A DNA stretch of 6,297 nt from the NCBI GenBank assembly GCA_029934215.1, contig JAOZMR010000165.1, positions 1 to 6,297 on the forward strand. The letters run 5' to 3'. Origin of the DNA: Pontiellaceae bacterium. GTDB lineage: Bacteria > Verrucomicrobiota > Kiritimatiellia > Kiritimatiellales > Tichowtungiaceae. The notes beneath the pieces were generated by a model. The model was not told the origin of the DNA, ran no database searches, and was given only the letters and a program-made list of their open reading frames with translations. A program made the translations under genes and the position numbers. This document shows, piece by piece, positions 1 to 6,183 of this stretch (positions within the stretch are counted from its first letter, which is position 1; each line of letters opens with the position of its first letter).

Positions 1-1
1 A

Positions 2-53
2 CATTCATATTGCGAGGCAAAACCTGAAAACGGGCGTTTTGTATGAGGGCTGG
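2..53 (+). repeat. Left-end copy of a 52-nt inverted repeat
   Basis: This segment matches the reverse complement of 6246-6297 at 44 of 52 positions. Two blocks are fully conserved: TTGCGAGGCAAAACC and GCGTTTTGTATGAGGGCTGG. The mismatches cluster in the middle, between a small internal inverted repeat CAAAAC (18-23) and GTTTTG (36-41), so each copy could fold into a small hairpin with a variable loop. The segment runs directly into the next hairpin element. No coding potential is apparent. It is probably a dispersed genomic repeat. Confidence 0.85.
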
Positions 54-142
54 TGTGCATTCGCGTCCATTCGTGGTTCAATCTCCCTCTTCATTCGCCA
101 TTGAAAAGGGGAGATGAACCACGAATGAACACCAATCAACAC
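53..142. repeat. Long imperfect hairpin of the CACGAATGAACAC type
   Basis: Arms 53-80 and 115-142 are reverse complements at about 23 of 28 positions, with a perfect 13-bp core (CATTCGTGGTTCA at 68-80 against 115-127). The inner part continues with ATCTCCC (81-87) against GGGAGAT (109-115), allowing one bulged A. The loop is about 21 nt. The words 'ACGAATGAACACCAATCAAC' resemble repeats I recall from many environmental bacterial genomes; the family link is from memory. The element lies about 100 bases upstream of hrpB with no T-run, so a terminator role is not evident. Confidence 0.8.
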
Positions 143-242
143 GAATCTTTTTTCCTTTGCAATGCCGCAATAACAGAATATCTTGACCTGATCGACGACC
201 GCCGACATCGTACAGAAAAATCAATCGAATCATTTCTATCCT

Positions 243-2783
243 ATGAACCCGAAAAATCTCCCAATCTACGAACTGCGCGATGATCTAGCCGATGTGTTGC
301 TCTCCAATAATCGACTCCTTATTGAGGCGCCAACCGGTTCGGGTAAGTCGACGCAAATCCCGCAAATGGTGCTCGATTGCGGAAATGCTGGATTCGGCGA
401 GGTTGTCGTCCTTCAGCCTCGTCGTTTGGCAGCGCGGCTTCTCGCTAAACGTGTCGCGTTTGAACGAAATGTCGAGCTCGGCGGCGAAGTCGGCTACCAA
501 GTCCGTATGGAGCGCTTTGTGTCGGCGCGAACGATGATTCGCTACGTTACGGAGGGGATTCTCTTGCGCCAATTTTTGAGCGATCCTGAGCTTAAGGGTG
601 TATCTACTATTGTTTTCGATGAGTTTCATGAACGTCATATCTATGGCGACATCACTCTCGCACGCGCTTTGCTTCTACAAAAGACCCGCCCCGACCTAAA
701 AATCATCGTTATGTCGGCGACTCTTGAGGCTGGGCCGCTCCGTGATTATCTCGCCCCATGCTGCGAGCTAAAGAGTGAGGGGCGCATGTTCCCTGTCGAT
801 ATCTGCTATTCGCAGAAACGAATCGATTTCAAACACGTCCCTGTTTGGGACGCCGCAGCCGATGCCTTTGAGAATGCGATTACGGGCGGAGACGAAGGCG
901 ATGTGCTGGTTTTCATGCCAGGTGCCTACGAAATCGCCCGCACGGTTGAAGCTGTTCGCAGCAAGAAATGCGCCCGCGAGTTCGCTGTACTTCCGTTGCA
1001 CGGTGAATTGCGTGCGAACGAGCAGGACGCGGCGGTTGGAAACATCGGACAGCGCAAGGTTGTTGTTGCAACAAACGTCGCCGAAACCTCCATCACGATT
1101 GATGGCATACGCATCGTGATCGACTCAGGACTTGCTCGCATCGCCCGCTACGATCCACGCCGAGGAATCGATACCTTGCTCGTTGAACGAATCTCGCAAG
1201 CATCCGCCGCACAACGCGCCGGACGCGGCGGACGAACCGCTCCAGGAACCTGCATGCGTCTTTGGACAGAAAAGGAGCACGCCGCACGACCCGCGCAGGA
1301 GTTACCCGAGATTCTGCGCCACGATCTCGCGGAAGTCGTCCTGACCCTTAAGGCCAGTGGCATCACCGATATTGAAACGTTCCAATGGTTGGAAAAGCCG
1401 AATCCGGAATCGCTGAATCGGACGCTCACCCTGCTCACCGATCTCGGAGCCTGTACGTGCGGCGTCCATGCTGCCCTGACCCCGATCGGCAGCAAAATGG
1501 TTACATTCCCCATGCACCCGCGCTATGCCCGCATGCTGATTGCTGGCGAAAAGTACGAGTGCGTACGCCAGGCCTGCCTGATCGCCGCGCTCACGCAAGG
1601 GCGCAGCATCCTGGAACGCAATAAAGGAAAACAAACTCGTGGAGAACGCGACGATCAATTGGGCGACGACGGCATCTCCGACTTCAAACGCCTTATGCGT
1701 GCCTGGGTTTTCGCCGATCAAAACAACTATCGCGTCGACGCTTGCCGTAGACTTGGCGTACACGCCGGCGCCGCGCGACAAGTTAAACCGCTCTACGAAC
1801 GATTCCTGAAAACCGCCCAAAAAGCAGGTCTCACCATCAACCAACGCCCGCCGGAAGATGAAGACCTTCAAAAATGCATTCTTGTCGCATTCTCCGACCA
1901 AGTTGCCAAACGGCGCGACCAAGGAACCCTCCACTGCGAAATCGTCCACAAACGCGCGGGCGATCTCGACCGCGATTCCATGGTGCGCGACGCCAGCCTA
2001 TTTGTCGCCGCTCAGATTGCCGAAATTGAAGGAGCACGCGACCTAAAAGTGCGCCTCAACCTCTGCACCGCTATCGAAGAAAAATGGCTCGAAGAGCTCT
2101 TTCCTAACGACGTAATAGAAAAGAGCGAAACGATCTACAACCCCACCCTTAAACGAGCCGTTTCCAAGCATTGGAAAGAGTTTCGGGGTTTGGAACTTTG
2201 CTCCAAAGTAACACAGGATGTCGACCCGCAAGAGGCCGCAGAAATTATCGCCGTCGAAATCATGGCCGGACGCCTCGCCATACCGAAATGGGACGATCAG
2301 GTTGAGAAATGGATCACACGCGTAAACTGCCTCGCCGCCGCATGCCCCGACTACGGCATACCCGAAATCGACGAAGAAGCCCGCGAAATCATGATTCAAG
2401 AAATCAGCCTTGGAGCCGTCTGTCGGCGCGATCTAAAAGACCGCGCCGTTTGGAACGTCGTCAAATCGTGGCTCACGCCAATGCAGCGCGAGATGGTCGA
2501 CAAACAAGTCCCCGAAAAGATCAAACTCCCCAGCGGTTTTGGATGCCGAGTTCGGTACGAAGCGGGTCAGCCCCCGACCATCGCCGCAACCATACAAAAG
2601 CTCTATGGACTCGAAGAAAGCCCAAAGATTGCATTTGGAAACCTCTCCATCGTCGTCGAAGCGCTCGCGCCCAACCAGCGACCGCAACAGAAGACCACCG
2701 ACATGAAAAGCTTCTGGACAAACGCCTACCCGCTTCTCAAAAAAGAGCTCAAAGGACGCTACCCAAAACACGAATGGCGGTAA
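243..2783 (+). CDS. hrpB: ATP-dependent RNA helicase HrpB (DEAH/RHA family)
   Basis: This 846-residue protein is a cytoplasmic NTP-driven helicase of the DEAH/RHA group; the cellular job of HrpB is poorly defined. Visible motifs in order are Walker A APTGSGKST (29-37), motif Ia QPRRLAAR (58-65), TEG (103-105), motif II DEFH (126-129, the HrpB form of DEAH), SAT (158-160), motif IV region VFMPGAYEI (223-231), motif V TNVAETSIT (277-285) and motif VI QRAGRGGR (324-331, where QRAGRAGR is usual). The C-terminus carries HrpB-specific marks: LPSG (762-765), GQPPT (775-779), FW (824-825) and terminal RYPKHEW (839-845), so the protein is complete and near the usual length of about 810-850 residues. 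The first ATG in frame is used, because a stop lies just upstream at 189-191. No clear Shine-Dalgarno precedes it. It converges on the rdgC-like gene. Confidence 0.95.
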   Translation: MNPKNLPIYELRDDLADVLLSNNRLLIEAPTGSGKSTQIPQMVLDCGNAGFGEVVVLQPRRLAARLLAKRVAFERNVELGGEVGYQVRMERFVSARTMIRYVTEGILLRQFLSDPELKGVSTIVFDEFHERHIYGDITLARALLLQKTRPDLKIIVMSATLEAGPLRDYLAPCCELKSEGRMFPVDICYSQKRIDFKHVPVWDAAADAFENAITGGDEGDVLVFMPGAYEIARTVEAVRSKKCAREFAVLPLHGELRANEQDAAVGNIGQRKVVVATNVAETSITIDGIRIVIDSGLARIARYDPRRGIDTLLVERISQASAAQRAGRGGRTAPGTCMRLWTEKEHAARPAQELPEILRHDLAEVVLTLKASGITDIETFQWLEKPNPESLNRTLTLLTDLGACTCGVHAALTPIGSKMVTFPMHPRYARMLIAGEKYECVRQACLIAALTQGRSILERNKGKQTRGERDDQLGDDGISDFKRLMRAWVFADQNNYRVDACRRLGVHAGAARQVKPLYERFLKTAQKAGLTINQRPPEDEDLQKCILVAFSDQVAKRRDQGTLHCEIVHKRAGDLDRDSMVRDASLFVAAQIAEIEGARDLKVRLNLCTAIEEKWLEELFPNDVIEKSETIYNPTLKRAVSKHWKEFRGLELCSKVTQDVDPQEAAEIIAVEIMAGRLAIPKWDDQVEKWITRVNCLAAACPDYGIPEIDEEAREIMIQEISLGAVCRRDLKDRAVWNVVKSWLTPMQREMVDKQVPEKIKLPSGFGCRVRYEAGQPPTIAATIQKLYGLEESPKIAFGNLSIVVEALAPNQRPQQKTTDMKSFWTNAYPLLKKELKGRYPKHEWR

Positions 2784-2814
2784 TTTTCCCCAAAGGCGCC
2801 GAGTAGAAACAAGC

Positions 2815-2850
2815 TGGATCAGGTTTTCACATCCGCTATCGCTAGAGGAA
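2815..2850 (+). repeat. Repeat module A, copy 1 (36 nt)
   Basis: This copy is identical to 3072-3107 at 35 of 36 positions (CACATCCGC here, CACAACCGC there). It begins TGGATCAGGTTTTCACA and ends CGCTATCGCTAGAGGAA. It starts 31 bases after the hrpB stop codon, and a GATTGCC module follows. The near identity suggests recent spread or sequence homogenisation. Confidence 0.9.
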
Positions 2851-2856
2851 AAAAGA

Positions 2857-2892
2857 GGGCATTTTTGATTGGAGATTGCCGATTGCCGATTG
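2857..2892 (+). repeat. Repeat module C, copy 1, with 7-bp GATTGCC tandem
   Basis: Bases 2857-2880 match 3011-3034 at 20 of 24 positions and share GGAGATTGCC. The 3' part is a 7-bp tandem run, GATTGCC GATTGCC GATTG (2874-2892), one unit longer than in the second copy. This looks like slippage in a non-coding dispersed repeat. Confidence 0.8.
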
Positions 2893-2898
2893 AAAGAA

Positions 2899-2961
2899 AG
2901 AGTTCCGAACCTTGGAAAATCGAAGATTTTTCATAAAACGTAGACGAGCGCTTCCAGCCTC
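2899..2961 (+). repeat. Repeat module B, copy 1 (63 nt)
   Basis: This copy matches 6184-6246 at 60 of 63 positions in the same orientation, more than 3 kb away. It contains the imperfect palindrome TTCCGAACCTTGGAA (2903-2917), then TTTTTCATAAAACG, then GACGAGCGCTTCCAGCCTC. After this point the two copies diverge completely, which gives a sharp 3' module boundary. Confidence 0.9.
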
Positions 2962-3010
2962 GTTCCTTGGGTGAACTGAGGTTGAGACCGTAATTTAGCC
3001 ACAAGAGAGG

Positions 3011-3039
3011 AGGCATTGTCGAATGGAGATTGCCGATTG
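3011..3039 (+). repeat. Repeat module C, copy 2
   Basis: This is the second copy of the GGAGATTGCC module, with a shorter tandem (GATTGCCGATTG, 3028-3039). It is followed 11 bases later by a TTCCAA palindrome, the same order as in the first copy. A third fragment, AGGCATTTTCGA, lies at 3161-3172. Confidence 0.75.
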
Positions 3040-3050
3040 GGAGAAAAGGG

Positions 3051-3065
3051 TTCCAATCCTTGGAA
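3051..3065. repeat. TTCCAA-TCC-TTGGAA palindrome
   Basis: This is a perfect 6-bp inverted repeat with a 3-base centre. Related sites are at 2903-2917, 3181-3195 and 6188-6202, and a shorter CCAA-GGG-TTGG site is at 3286-3296. No T-run follows here, so it does not look like a terminator. It is probably a short dispersed palindrome. Confidence 0.75.
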
Positions 3066-3071
3066 ACGAGA

Positions 3072-3107
3072 TGGATCAGGTTTTCACAACCGCTATCGCT
3101 AGAGGAA
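3072..3107 (+). repeat. Repeat module A, copy 2 (36 nt)
   Basis: This is the second copy of the unit at 2815-2850, with one mismatch. Here it follows a TTCCAA palindrome, whereas the first copy precedes one, so module order differs between the two blocks. Confidence 0.9.
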
Positions 3108-3117
3108 GAGAGGAGAT

Positions 3118-3157
3118 GAATTTCGAATATCGAACAAGGAATTTCGAATTTCGAAGG
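3118..3157. repeat. TCGAA-rich repeat unit
   Basis: The segment contains two near-palindromic words, TTCGAATATCGAA (3122-3134) and TTCGAATTTCGAA (3143-3155), linked by CAAGGAAT. Similar 'GAATATCGAACAAGGAAT' strings are familiar to me as dispersed repeats in PVC and other environmental genomes; that link is from memory. It shows no coding signal. Confidence 0.7.
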
Positions 3158-3179
3158 GAGAGGCATTTTCGATGCCCGA

Positions 3180-3218
3180 GTTCCAACCCTTGGAACCTTT
3201 TCTTTTGCGCTTTTTTAA
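3180..3218 (+). terminator. Possible + strand terminator: GTTCCAA palindrome with T-rich tail
   Basis: A 7-bp inverted repeat GTTCCAA-CCC-TTGGAAC (3180-3196) is followed by CTTTTCTTTTG and a further TTTTTT (3211-3216). It is the only member of the palindrome family here with a T-rich tail. It could end hrpB transcription about 400 bases past the stop codon and just before the convergent gene. The stem is short and only moderately GC-rich, so it may simply be another repeat. Confidence 0.35.
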
Positions 3219-3301
3219 GGTTAACTCACTGCGCTAATTTTCTTTTTTATGAACCGCGTTTTGAACAGGTTGTTTTTGCGTGGCGCCAAGGGTTGGATGC
3301 T

Positions 3302-4402
3302 TTATTCCTGACCCGCGAGCTTTCGAGCTGGGCGGGCGGCCATCCAGGTTTTCATCTCCTCACCGAGAGCGTTGCAGGACGCGGTGTCATCGCGCAGTTT
3401 GCAAAAGGTCGAGTAGAGCCCAAAAAAGGCCAGGCGAAATGTGTCTAGCTGCTCCATTCGTTCGAGGAAACGACCTGCGGCATCGACCGCTTCTGTTTTG
3501 GGAAGCTTGAGTCCACGGAAAAGAAACTCATCCGCATCGAGCGTAACAACCCACTGTTCATCGCCGCGAGCCAGCGTCAGCTTTGCCCGACGTAGTTTTT
3601 TACCACTAAGCAACGCGGCTCGGGTTTCCGCGCTAAGCATCGGTTCACCTTTACGTATTACGGTTTCGCCCTGTTCCTCTTGATCGAACAGCAACGCCCC
3701 TTCGACCAGAGCGGCAAACGATTCGCCGCCCGGTAGCTCGGCATATCCTCCCTTTGCTTCCGACATAAACCAAACCCACATTAAAAACTCACGCCCCGGC
3801 GCGCAGTCGGCCCACTGATCGGCAGCGAAACCCCAGTGCGACCACTGGTCTGCGTGGCATTGCGCCTCATTCCACGCAGCAGAAACAGGATCAATTGGAA
3901 TAATTTGTGCGCCCGTGGTTTGGGTGAACTTAACCAAAAATGCATCGAGTTGTTTTTCGCTAAGAGCTGTAGCATAGAGAACGCCGGCCGCGCGATCATA
4001 GCAGAAATCGATCCCCTTAAGCGTCGGCGGCATTTCTGGCAGAAGCCGCTCAATAACCTGTTGCTTAATTTCGCTTTTTGTTTGGCGGTTCACATAATCG
4101 CGCCCCTCCGCTTGCATCCAAACAGCCTCCTCAATCCGACACTCCGCACGCAAGAGGGACGTCGGAATTTTACGTTGAGCCTGGCAAAGTGTCAGGCGCA
4201 AATGCCCGCCCGGCCACGCAGAACCTTCATGAATTTCTCGATCGAGTAGATGTTTTGCACCCACCCAACCAACCACTTCTTCATCGAGCATATGGTCCAC
4301 CGAACCAAGCACCTCCTCGGCAAACTTCTCGTGAATAGTCTCCGGAATCTCAACGGGGACATAAAACATACGAACACTAACGGATCCACTTTCAAAAGAC
4401 AT
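3302..4402 (-). CDS. rdgC: RdgC-like recombination-associated protein
   Basis: This 366-residue protein resembles RdgC, a ring-forming, nucleoid-associated DNA-binding protein that in E. coli limits RecA filament activity. The similarity is by pattern: GWVG (45-48, compare GWVPPMG in E. coli), KIPTSLLRAEC (78-88, compare KILPSPVIKQA), EIKQQVIERLLP (111-122) followed by IDFCYDRAAGVLYATALSEKQ (131-151), and IPIDP (168-172). A segment around GREFLMWVWF (203-212) makes it longer than the 303-residue E. coli protein. No signal peptide or membrane segment was seen. A GTG at 4411 is in frame upstream, but ATG 4402 has an AGGTG seven bases before it, so it was chosen. It converges on hrpB and diverges from tRNA-Thr. 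I am confident of the family but less so of conserved function. Confidence 0.75.
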   Translation of the reverse strand: MSFESGSVSVRMFYVPVEIPETIHEKFAEEVLGSVDHMLDEEVVGWVGAKHLLDREIHEGSAWPGGHLRLTLCQAQRKIPTSLLRAECRIEEAVWMQAEGRDYVNRQTKSEIKQQVIERLLPEMPPTLKGIDFCYDRAAGVLYATALSEKQLDAFLVKFTQTTGAQIIPIDPVSAAWNEAQCHADQWSHWGFAADQWADCAPGREFLMWVWFMSEAKGGYAELPGGESFAALVEGALLFDQEEQGETVIRKGEPMLSAETRAALLSGKKLRRAKLTLARGDEQWVVTLDADEFLFRGLKLPKTEAVDAAGRFLERMEQLDTFRLAFFGLYSTFCKLRDDTASCNALGEEMKTWMAARPARKLAGQE

Positions 4403-4409
4403 AAGGCGC

Positions 4410-4414
4410 ACCTA
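4410..4414 (-). promoter_or_regulatory. Ribosome binding site that decides the rdgC start
   Basis: On the minus strand AGGTG lies seven bases upstream of ATG 4402. It overlaps the alternative GTG codon (4411-4409), which makes that GTG an unlikely start. Confidence 0.6.
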
Positions 4415-4510
4415 TTCATTATTTTTCATAAACCAAAACACGCATCATCTCGATTTACCGAACAGACCTCCAGCTTTTTTAATCCTTTTTCAAACATTTC
4501 TGCTGTTGGC

Positions 4511-4541
4511 TTGACTCGATCAACCCATTCTGGCCTACTAC
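4511..4541 (+). promoter_or_regulatory. Putative promoter of tRNA-Thr
   Basis: A -35-like TTGACT (4511-4516) is followed by a 19-base spacer and TACTAC (4536-4541). The tRNA starts 13 bases later. The -10 match is weak (3 of 6) and the spacer is long, so the call rests mainly on the good -35 and the position. Confidence 0.35.
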
Positions 4542-4553
4542 ACGAACTTTCTG

Positions 4554-4629
4554 GCCAATGTAGCTCAGTTGGTAGAGCAATTCATTCGTAATGAATAGGT
4601 CATCGGTTCGACTCCGATCATTGGCTCCA
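4554..4629 (+). tRNA. tRNA-Thr (anticodon CGT)
   Basis: The 76-nt cloverleaf has acceptor arms GCCAATG (4554-4560) and CATTGGC (4619-4625), D stem GCTC/GAGC, anticodon stem ATTCA/TGAAT (4580-4584 and 4592-4596), and T stem ATCGG/CCGAT with loop TTCGACT. The anticodon is CGT at 4587-4589, reading ACG codons for threonine. The discriminator is T4626 and CCA is encoded (4627-4629). All stems pair perfectly. It is a single-gene unit with its own terminator directly downstream. Confidence 0.97.
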
Positions 4630-4634
4630 ACTCC

Positions 4635-4672
4635 AAAAGCCCCGTAAACTCCTTTGTTTGCGGGGCTTTTCT
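4635..4672 (+). terminator. Rho-independent terminator after tRNA-Thr
   Basis: AAAAGCCCCGTAAAC (4635-4649) pairs with GTTTGCGGGGCTTTT (4656-4670): 15 bp with one G-U wobble and a 6-base loop. The stem is GC-rich and ends in TTTTCTTT. It starts five bases after the tRNA CCA and separates tRNA-Thr from metK. Confidence 0.9.
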
Positions 4673-4717
4673 TTGGGCGATGAGAAAGGAGCGTCAAAAA
4701 AAGAGCGATAGAAAATC

Positions 4718-4746
4718 TTGAGCTCATTCAGAAAAGTTGCTACCTT
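4718..4746 (+). promoter_or_regulatory. Putative metK promoter
   Basis: TTGAGC (4718-4723), a 17-base spacer, then TACCTT (4741-4746). The expected start near 4753 would give a leader of about 45 nt, too short for a SAM riboswitch. The element resembles the one before tRNA-Arg (TTGATA, 17 bases, TACCGT), which adds some support. Confidence 0.45.
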
Positions 4747-4783
4747 CGCTTATTCACTAATCCGGATAAACGAATATATACCC

Positions 4784-4790
4784 AAAGGAG
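4784..4790 (+). promoter_or_regulatory. metK ribosome binding site
   Basis: AAAGGAG lies eight bases before ATG 4799. It rules out the in-frame TTG at 4718, which would add 27 residues with no counterpart in the MetK family. Confidence 0.85.
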
Positions 4791-4798
4791 CCAGCCCA

Positions 4799-5983
4799 AT
4801 GAGCAAAATCAGCGTAGACCATGTTTTCACCTCCGAATCCGTTTCAGAGGGTCATCCCGATAAGGTATGCGACCAAATTTCCGACGCCATTCTCGACGCC
4901 TGCCTCGCGAAAGACCATAAAAGCCGCGTCGCCTGCGAAACACTCGTCACCACAAACCTCGTCGTAAACGCAGGCGAAATCACCTGCTCTGGATGGGATC
5001 AGATCAATCCAGAAGCCATCGCCCGCGACGTCGTCAATCACATTGGTTACGATCACAAAGAACTTGAGTTTTGCTCCGACACCTTTGAATATATCGATCG
5101 CCTTCACGGACAATCGCCCGACATCTCGCAAGGCGTAAGCGAAGGCGAAGGACTCCATCAGGAACAAGGTGCTGGCGACCAAGGAATGATGTTTGGATAC
5201 GCATCCGACGAAACCGAAGCACTCATGCCAGCGCCGATCTACTACAGCCACCTCCTTCTCGACGAACTCCAAAAAATCCGCAAAGCCGGAACCATCCCGT
5301 ATCTCCGCCCAGACTCCAAATCCCAGGTATCCATTCAATACATAGACGGAAAACCCGACCACATCACAGCCGTCGTTATTTCCCATCAAACCGATGACAT
5401 TCCGCTCGAACAGATTCAGGCAGATTTACAAGCCGTCGCCGAAAAAATTCTCGCGCCGAGCGGGCTACTCAAAGACAACATAGAATACTTCATCAACCCA
5501 ACCGGCAAATTCGTCGTTGGCGGTCCCCATGGCGATGCCGGACTCACGGGCCGCAAAATCATCGTCGACACCTATGGCGGAGTCGGAAGCCACGGCGGCG
5601 GAGCCTTCTCGGGGAAAGACCCATCCAAAGTCGACCGCTCCGCAGCGTACTACGCTCGCTACGTTGCAAAAAACATTGTCGCCGCAGGACTCGCGAGCAA
5701 ATGCGAAGTTCAGGTCGCCTACGCCATCGGCGTCGCCGAACCACTCAGCATCAACATCGACACCTACAGCACAGGGATCATGACAGATCGCAAACTCGAA
5801 GCCATTGTCAAGACGAGCGGGCTTTTTGACTTCCGTCCTGCAGCCATCATACAAGCCCTCGGTTTACTCGAACCCAAGGGATGGAGCTACCGCGAAACCG
5901 CCGCATACGGGCACTTTGGACGAATTTCATTCCCTTGGGAAAAAACCGATCAAGTCGATGCCCTCAAGGCGCTCGTAAAATAA
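4799..5983 (+). CDS. metK: S-adenosylmethionine synthetase (methionine adenosyltransferase)
   Basis: MetK makes S-adenosylmethionine from methionine and ATP, releasing phosphate and pyrophosphate. It is a cytosolic enzyme that normally works as a tetramer with Mg2+ and K+. The 394-residue protein has the full family signature: GHPDK (18-22, with His19 and Asp21 at the active site), Glu47, the flexible loop SPDISQGV (106-113), GAGDQG (124-129), Lys174 in RPDSKSQ, GGPHGDAGLTGRK (241-253), and the phosphate-binding GGGAFSGKDPSKVDRS (266-281) with Lys273 and Asp279. Length is close to E. coli MetK (384). The extra residues lie partly in the loop before GAGDQG, where EGEGLHQEQ replaces a shorter segment. 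The start is set by AAAGGAG. The gene lies between tRNA-Thr and tRNA-Arg on the same strand. Confidence 0.98.
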   Translation: MSKISVDHVFTSESVSEGHPDKVCDQISDAILDACLAKDHKSRVACETLVTTNLVVNAGEITCSGWDQINPEAIARDVVNHIGYDHKELEFCSDTFEYIDRLHGQSPDISQGVSEGEGLHQEQGAGDQGMMFGYASDETEALMPAPIYYSHLLLDELQKIRKAGTIPYLRPDSKSQVSIQYIDGKPDHITAVVISHQTDDIPLEQIQADLQAVAEKILAPSGLLKDNIEYFINPTGKFVVGGPHGDAGLTGRKIIVDTYGGVGSHGGGAFSGKDPSKVDRSAAYYARYVAKNIVAAGLASKCEVQVAYAIGVAEPLSINIDTYSTGIMTDRKLEAIVKTSGLFDFRPAAIIQALGLLEPKGWSYRETAAYGHFGRISFPWEKTDQVDALKALVK

Positions 5984-5996
5984 ATAAATTATAATG

Positions 5997-6025
5997 TTGA
6001 TATTATCACAACGAACGACTACCGT
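5997..6025 (+). promoter_or_regulatory. Putative promoter of tRNA-Arg
   Basis: TTGATA (5997-6002), a 17-base spacer and TACCGT (6020-6025) lie 15 bases before the tRNA. A perfect TATAAT also occurs at 5990-5995, but no -35 sits at the right distance from it, so the first arrangement is preferred. Confidence 0.4.
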
Positions 6026-6040
6026 CCTCACCTTCTCAAA

Positions 6041-6117
6041 GCACCCATAGCTCAACTGGATAGAGTACCTGGCTACGAACCAGGAGGTTGCAGGTTCGAA
6101 CCCTGCTGGGTGTACCA
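6041..6117 (+). tRNA. tRNA-Arg (anticodon ACG)
   Basis: The 77-nt cloverleaf has acceptor arms GCACCCA (6041-6047) and TGGGTGT (6107-6113) with a G-U first pair, a D stem GCTC/GAGT, anticodon stem CCTGG/CCAGG (6068-6072 and 6080-6084), and T stem GCAGG/CCTGC with loop TTCGAAC. The anticodon is ACG at 6075-6077. A34 is normally deaminated to inosine, so this tRNA should read CGU, CGC and CGA. The discriminator is A6114 and CCA is encoded (6115-6117). Confidence 0.97.
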
Positions 6118-6122
6118 CCTTC

Positions 6123-6156
6123 ACGGGGCTGATCTAACGATCAGCCCCGTTTTTTT
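6123..6156 (+). terminator. Rho-independent terminator after tRNA-Arg
   Basis: ACGGGGCTGATC (6123-6134) and GATCAGCCCCGT (6139-6150) form a perfect 12-bp stem with a TAAC loop, followed by a run of seven Ts (6150-6156). It begins six bases after the tRNA. Because no hairpin lies between metK and this tRNA, it may also terminate metK transcripts. Confidence 0.93.
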
Positions 6157-6183
6157 GATTCCAAGAGGAACAGCCGATGAGGG

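Larger units (their letters stand above)
2784..3301. other. Repeat-filled gap between convergent genes
   Basis: These 518 bases between the stops of hrpB and the rdgC-like gene contain no credible gene. They are largely made of short repeat modules, annotated separately: a 36-nt unit present twice, a GATTGCC-containing unit present twice plus a fragment, several TTCCAA/TTGGAA palindromes, a TCGAA-rich unit and a 63-nt unit that recurs near the right end of the window. Open frames crossing this gap, for example + strand 3023-3448, are translations of the repeats and of the rdgC antisense strand. No classic GC-rich hairpin with a T-run was seen for either convergent gene. Confidence 0.85.

Noticed and set aside
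183..216. Promoter for hrpB: TTGACC (183-188) and TACAGA (211-216)
   Set aside because: The spacer would be 22 bases, outside the normal range, and at 17 bases the sequence is CATCGT. The promoter could not be located.
2874..3039. CRISPR array
   Set aside because: The repeats are a 7-bp tandem and irregularly spaced mixed modules, without uniform repeats and unique spacers, and no cas gene is present.
2819..3166. A 115-residue - strand open frame in the same gap
   Set aside because: It is also made of repeat modules read in reverse; the peptide is low-complexity and repeat-derived.
3023..3448. A 141-residue + strand open frame between hrpB and rdgC
   Set aside because: Its first half is a direct translation of repeat modules C, palindrome, A and the TCGAA unit, and its second half is antisense to the rdgC-like gene. 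There is no domain and no supporting ribosome binding site.
4479..4727. An 82-residue - strand open frame (RSRTDDLFITNELLYQLSYIG)
   Set aside because: It is the antisense translation of tRNA-Thr and its terminator, another recurrent false annotation.
4718..4798. A TTG start that extends MetK by 27 residues
   Set aside because: ATG 4799 has AAAGGAG at ideal spacing and aligns with MetK N-termini; the TTG overlaps the putative -35 element.
4747..4798. SAM riboswitch upstream of metK
   Set aside because: The predicted leader is only about 45 nt and shows no multi-stem junction or terminator/antiterminator pair.
5927..6124. A 65-residue - strand open frame (HPAGFEPATSWFVARYSIQLSYG)
   Set aside because: This is the well-known false protein produced by reading the complement of a tRNA gene; it covers tRNA-Arg and the end of metK.
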